Source of the DNA: Glandiceps talaboti
Lineage: Eukaryota; Hemichordata; Enteropneusta; Spengelidae
Direction: 5' to 3'
Assembly (NCBI RefSeq): GCF_964340395.1
Contig: NC_135565.1
Span: 10,959,242 to 10,969,241 of the forward strand
DNA: 10,000 bases
In this document: in pieces, positions 7,152 through 10,000 of the stretch
How positions within the stretch are numbered: position 1 is the first letter of the stretch
How the letters are laid out: each line of letters starts with the position of its first letter
Translations under genes and position numbers: made by a program
The notes under the pieces: model-generated
The model's database searches: none
Seen by the model: only the letters and a program-made list of their open reading frames with translations
Told to the model about the DNA's origin: nothing

Positions 7152-7444
7152 GTATTGTAACTACACAGGTTCTGTACATGTGTAGTGTAAAATGACTTTT
7201 ACCAATCTTCCCACTATTGAATCTTCAATCGTACGTATACAGCAAATGTATATCTATCGTGACGAAATTTACGATGGGATGAGAAATACTGGTTTGTACG
7301 TAGTTTGTACACAATTAAATGATATCCATCATTTTACAAAAAAATGCACTAATTGCCTAGCATCATTTACCATTAAACCAATTCTGGTGTTATTCTATTA
7401 ATGAATGTGTGTATGTATGTATGTATGTACAATTTTTATTGTAG
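7152..7444 (+). other. Intron 13 with (GTAT)n near its acceptor
   Basis: 293 bp. An ATG-started open frame at 7192-7401 lies wholly inside it and has no ankyrin character. A short GTAT microsatellite (7411-7429) sits immediately before the acceptor tract TTTTTATTGTAG. Confidence 0.8.
7411..7429 (+). repeat. Short (GTAT)n microsatellite
   Basis: Just under five GTAT units, preceded by GTGT, ending 15 bases upstream of exon 14. Confidence 0.95.
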
Positions 7445-7552
7445 AGCCATCCAGATGGATCCACAGTATTGCACTTGGTTGCTAGAAAAGGTGATGAAAT
7501 AGGTGTTCAGATTTGCCTTGATCTAGCGGCCGATGTCCACAGGACAGACAAG
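7445..7552 (+). CDS. Exon 14: ankyrin repeat with N-terminal 3-residue insert (residues 471-506)
   Basis: 108 bp, 36 codons, from TTATTGTAG to GTATAA (7553). SHPDGSTVLHLVARKGDE then VQICLDLAADVHRTDK. It shares length, the PD.STVLH opening, the C-L in helix 2 and the closing A.V....D with exon 4. A CAG at 7452-7454 could serve as an alternative acceptor but would break the frame. Phase 0 on both sides. Confidence 0.9.
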
Positions 7553-7807
7553 GTATAAATGCTTCCTTACACAGGGGCATCATAATATTTTTCCTCCCAG
7601 TGTTTTTCAATTACTCTGCTGAACGCCTAATATCGAGTTTTGTATCGGACTTTATACGTTGGACTTTAGTGCGGCAATGTGCAACTCTTGCTTATTGACA
7701 TAATGTAATGCTACACACAATGTAATGCTAAAGTGGTTAAATGGTACTGATATTCTACGGGCCTCAATGTATACATACTGACATATTGTCATTTTTTTAA
7801 ACTTCAG

Positions 7808-7906
7808 GATGGGAATACCGCCTTTTTCTACGCAGTTCACCATCACCGCACAGATGTTATTAAAATGTTGAAGAAGGTTGGAGGAAATTTTGTACCCAGA
7901 GGAGAG
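7808..7906 (+). CDS. Exon 15: ankyrin repeat (residues 507-539)
   Basis: 99 bp, 33 codons, from AAACTTCAG to GTGTGT (7907). DGNTAFFYAVHHHRTD then VIKMLKKVGGNFVPRGE. The GGNFV motif (7880-7894) matches that of exon 5, but the 12-residue tail of exon 5 is absent, giving canonical length. The intron before it (7553-7807, 255 bp) is unremarkable; a minus-strand open frame over this junction is a shadow. Phase 0 on both sides. Confidence 0.9.
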
Positions 7907-8144
7907 GTGTGTAAATATATATGACTAATGTGTTGTATTATCTAGCCATGACTAGACTTAGCGAAAGCACGATTGATCATTTGATAGCATTTGCTTCATT
8001 GCTGCGAAATTACATACACAACACAATGTTACAGAACGTAAATGTACCACAGTTGCTTATTGGAAACATGCCAGTTATAAGCAGAAATACTCTCCCATGT
8101 ATATGGGATTAAATATCAAAGTGTTTGTAATATTCATCTTGCAG

Positions 8145-8258
8145 ATAACTCGAGACTCGGATGTTACAGCCATATATTTAGCAGCAACAAAATATAAAAG
8201 TACACCATACATTAAAGACTTATTAGACTCGGGCTATCAGATTGATTCATGTGACAAG
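8145..8258 (+). CDS. Exon 16: ankyrin repeat with short N-terminal extension (residues 540-577)
   Basis: 114 bp, 38 codons, from CATCTTGCAG to GTTAGT (8259). After ITRDS comes DVTAIYLAATKYKSTPY, then IKDLLDSGYQIDSCDK. IY.AA.KYKS repeats the motif of exon 6, and the leader is about five residues instead of about twelve. The preceding intron (7907-8144, 238 bp) is plain AT-rich. Phase 0 on both sides. Confidence 0.9.
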
Positions 8259-8600
8259 GTTAGTGATAATAATATCATGGTTTCATGCAAATCTAAACAG
8301 TAGTTTCCCCAAGAAATTATTCCGAATGTATACATATGTGTGTGTATGTATGTATGTATGTATGTATGTAGGTATGTAGGTATGTATGTGTATGTGTGTG
8401 TGTATGTATGTATGTATGGATGGATGGATGGATGGATGGATGGATGTGTAGTGTTTGTATGGATGGATGGATGTGTGCCTGCCTGTCTGTCTGTTTGTCT
8501 AACTGTATGTCTGTCTGTTTTCAATGGCGATATATTGGAGGAAGCTAGGCTTAATGACGCAAATATTTGTGTTGATTTTTCCATTCCATTTTTTTTTCAG
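8259..8600 (+). other. Intron 16, half microsatellite
   Basis: 342 bp, of which about 180 bp is compound tetranucleotide repeat, ending in a very strong acceptor (CATTTTTTTTTCAG). Open frames on both strands across this stretch (poly M-Y-V-C on plus, T-Y-I-H on minus) come from the repeat. Confidence 0.85.
8338..8520 (+). repeat. Compound microsatellite (GTAT)n-(GTGT)n-(GGAT)n-(TGTC)n
   Basis: GTAT units with two GTAG interruptions, then GTGT, then GTAT again, then about nine GGAT units broken by GTGTAGTGTTTGTAT, then TGCC and TGTC/TGTT units. The ordered change of unit suggests successive point mutations followed by expansion. Confidence 0.95.
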
Positions 8601-8699
8601 GAACGTATGACATCACTCCACCTTGCCTCACATCATGGGAAACACACGGCTGTTTCGATTCTTCTAGATAATGAAGCAGATAAAAATAACAGGGACAAA
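8601..8699 (+). CDS. Exon 17: canonical ankyrin repeat (residues 578-610)
   Basis: 99 bp, 33 codons, from TTTTTTTTCAG to a perfect GTAAGT (8700). ERMTSLHLASHHGKHT then AVSILLDNEADKNNRDK, matching the consensus closely, with EAD at the turn. It corresponds to exon 7. The open frame seen through it continues into introns on both sides only because no stop happens to intervene. Phase 0 on both sides. Confidence 0.91.
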
Positions 8700-9012
8700 G
8701 TAAGTAGTGGGGCCTGTGTGATAGTCATGCTGTGCATGTGTAATAACAACAAGTGTAAATGCATTTTAGGAAATCCTTTTCTTTGAAAAGGAAAGAAAAG
8801 AACATATATTGAGACTCGGTTTTATAGAAAGTCACTGAAATTGTACAATTTTTGTGATGATTACTTTCCTATCATTAAATATTATCTATACTGGTTTCAT
8901 TTTCGTGAAGATTTTTTTTTCCATTTCGAATGCGACTAACATTTATAAAAGACAGTTTAATGTGCCACTTGTTCAAACAACGATTTTAATATCTACTTCA
9001 TTCGTATAATAG
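8700..9012 (+). other. Intron 17
   Basis: 313 bp, ending TTCGTATAATAG, a weak acceptor tract. Contains a purine-rich AAAGGAAAGAAAAGAA stretch near 8787 and a T run near 8912. Nothing else was recognised. Confidence 0.8.
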
Positions 9013-9111
9013 AATCAACGGTCACCCTTACACCATGCTGTCATGAACGCACATGAAGAAGTTGTTCATGTACTGCTAAAGAGAGGTGCCGAGACCGATA
9101 ACGTTGACGAG
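9013..9111 (+). CDS. Exon 18: canonical ankyrin repeat (residues 611-643)
   Basis: 99 bp, 33 codons, from TATAATAG to GTGTGT (9112). NQRSPLHHAVMNAHEE then VVHVLLKRGAETDNVDE: SPLHHA, HEEVV.VLL and RGAE are the classic ankyrin elements, the best consensus match in the window. It corresponds to exon 8. Phase 0 on both sides. Confidence 0.92.
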
Positions 9112-9729
9112 GTGTGTTTAATTCGGTACCGAGTGTCTTTATTCATTTTGGTATAATTTATTTTTTACATGTTCTGTTATATATTCCAATTTTTACTCGG
9201 AGTCAAGAAAACATTACCATAAGATGAATGTAAGGCTTCATGTATTTATAGAAAGAACTTGGACTATATTAGACACATTTGTGCAAGTTATTTAAATGAG
9301 ACATTGCCAAATGTGTTCTCAAACTGTATATGTACACACCTGCCATGCATGGGCCAATTTCAACCTAATCTAGCACATACGTCAGGTACAGTACTTTTCC
9401 ATATATCAACATTACTTTTATACACGGCAATGACTGAATGGTGGCCATATTTGTCGTAAAAATTCATATTTGCCCACTAACATGGAACCATATTAGTTTT
9501 CATTCGAGTGTCTACACCCATGTTTTCTATGATAATGTTTCTAATGAGGGCATGATCTTTGACCGTGACCTATTTTAAAGGTCAAATAACCGAAAGCATT
9601 CTATATGTACACATCTGTCACGATTTAGATTAAGTTGAAATGTTGTGAACTATGTCTAGCACGAAGACATGTTATTCTTAATATTGTACTGTCTAAGCCC
9701 AAGTTCTTTTACTGATTTCCCTGGCACAG
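9112..9729 (+). other. Intron 18
   Basis: 618 bp, ending TTTCCCTGGCACAG. It contains an ATG-started open frame (9259-9459) without ankyrin or other recognisable character, and a 7-bp inverted repeat TTTGACC/GGTCAAA at 9558-9586 (see findings). Confidence 0.78.
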
Positions 9730-9837
9730 GATAACCATACGCCCCTGTATGTAGCAGTACAGAAAGCAGATAAACCAAAGATGTGTGGAATTATTAGGGA
9801 TTTGCTCGGCTATAACAGTCGTATACATCTTGGAACA
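9730..9837 (+). CDS. Exon 19: ankyrin repeat with divergent C-terminal half (residues 644-679)
   Basis: 108 bp, 36 codons, from CTGGCACAG to GTAAGC (9838). DNHTPLYVAVQKADKPK is a clear first helix. The second part, CGIIRDLLGYNSRIHLGT, keeps a hydrophobic helix with LL but has G-Y-N instead of GA and no closing D. It pairs with exon 9. It ends in phase 0 at a strong donor, so the gene continues beyond the window. Confidence 0.87.
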
Positions 9838-9874
9838 GTAAGCGTTTATTACATTGCACACATACATCCACTGA

Positions 9875-9890
9875 TACACACACACACACA
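9875..9890 (+). repeat. Short (AC)n microsatellite
   Basis: About eight AC units. CACTG just before and CAGTG at its end are complementary, so the run could sit in a small hairpin loop. Confidence 0.9.
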
Positions 9891-9893
9891 GTG

Positions 9894-9961
<68 letters not shown>
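9894..9961 (+). repeat. (AT)n microsatellite, about 34 units
   Basis: 68 bases of perfect alternating A and T close to the window edge. The tract is fully self-complementary, and its assembled length may be unreliable. Confidence 0.98.
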
Positions 9962-9962
<1 letters not shown>

Positions 9963-10000
9963 TAATTCAGTGTAAGAGGTAAGTCATAAACTGAAGGAAA

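Larger units (their letters stand above)
139..9837 (+). other. Partial multi-exon ankyrin-repeat gene, 19 internal exons
   Basis: Nineteen exons, each ending at a splice donor, join into one open frame of 679 codons. Nearly every exon carries the ankyrin signature: a first helix like T.LH.AA, a second helix like V..LL, then a G/A-rich turn and a closing D-K or D-S. In established families such repeats stack into a solenoid that binds partner proteins; no catalytic domain, membrane segment or signal peptide is visible here. All introns can be placed in phase 0. The peptide begins and ends in the middle of the array, so the N-terminus, C-terminus and any effector domain are outside the window. 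I do not recognise the specific gene. Intact frame and splice sites across 19 exons argue against a pseudogene. Confidence 0.9.
9838..10000 (+). other. Intron 19, 5' part
   Basis: Starts GTAAGC and runs off the window. Two thirds of it is (AC)n and (AT)n repeat; no further exon is visible before the edge. Confidence 0.85.

Noticed and set aside
7192-7401. 69-codon open frame in intron 13
   Set aside because: No similarity to ankyrin repeats or other domains; chance length in AT-rich DNA.
8237-8584. 115-codon minus-strand open frame with H-P-S-I and T-Y-I-H repeats
   Set aside because: Produced by the compound tetranucleotide repeat of intron 16 and its edges; it overlaps exon 16 antisense.
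8340-8786. 148-codon plus-strand open frame as one gene
   Set aside because: Only 8601-8699 is coding (exon 17). The front is microsatellite, the end is past a perfect GTAAGT donor.
9259-9459. 66-codon open frame in intron 18
   Set aside because: Contains C/H residues that suggest a zinc motif at first glance, but the spacing fits no family I know, and there is no splice context.
9894-9961. (AT)n tract as an origin or matrix-attachment element
   Set aside because: A simple dinucleotide repeat explains it fully; no further motif is present.

Overview
The window looks like part of one animal nuclear gene on the + strand. It is AT-rich and intron-rich, carries long tetranucleotide and dinucleotide microsatellites, and shows no bacterial operon layout, Shine-Dalgarno sites or long uninterrupted ORFs. 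The microsatellite style, small exons and AT-rich introns would suit a mollusc or another lophotrochozoan, but that placement is a guess from sequence texture.

The backbone of the window is a run of 19 short exons (96-135 bp, total 2,037 bp, 679 codons) between positions 139 and 9837. Each exon encodes essentially one ankyrin repeat. All 19 read open in one frame, all lengths are multiples of three, and all introns can be placed in phase 0, so every exon is a symmetric module that could be duplicated or skipped without a frameshift. Splice sites are visible at every boundary: 18 GT donors, one probable GC donor after exon 7, and AG acceptors throughout. I see no start codon context, signal peptide, stop codon, promoter or poly(A) end that I would assign to this gene, so both ends lie outside the window and the full protein must be longer.

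Above the single repeat there is a second level of order. Exons 1-9 match exons 11-19 one for one (1/11, 2/12, 3/13, 4/14, 5/15, 6/16, 7/17, 8/18, 9/19), in exon length and in peculiar local motifs such as PD.STVLH, GGNFV, IY.AA.KYKS and WA. The array therefore seems to have grown by duplication of a 10-exon block, with exon 10 the last unit of the first block. A looser three-exon rhythm is visible inside the block.

The introns hold the rest: a diverged direct repeat flanking exon 8, four microsatellite regions (two next to splice sites), a degenerate hammerhead-ribozyme-like motif on the minus strand of intron 2, and a few short palindromic or regulatory-looking elements. No tRNA, rRNA, CRISPR array or intact transposon was seen. 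The function of the protein is unknown; ankyrin arrays normally act as protein-binding scaffolds.
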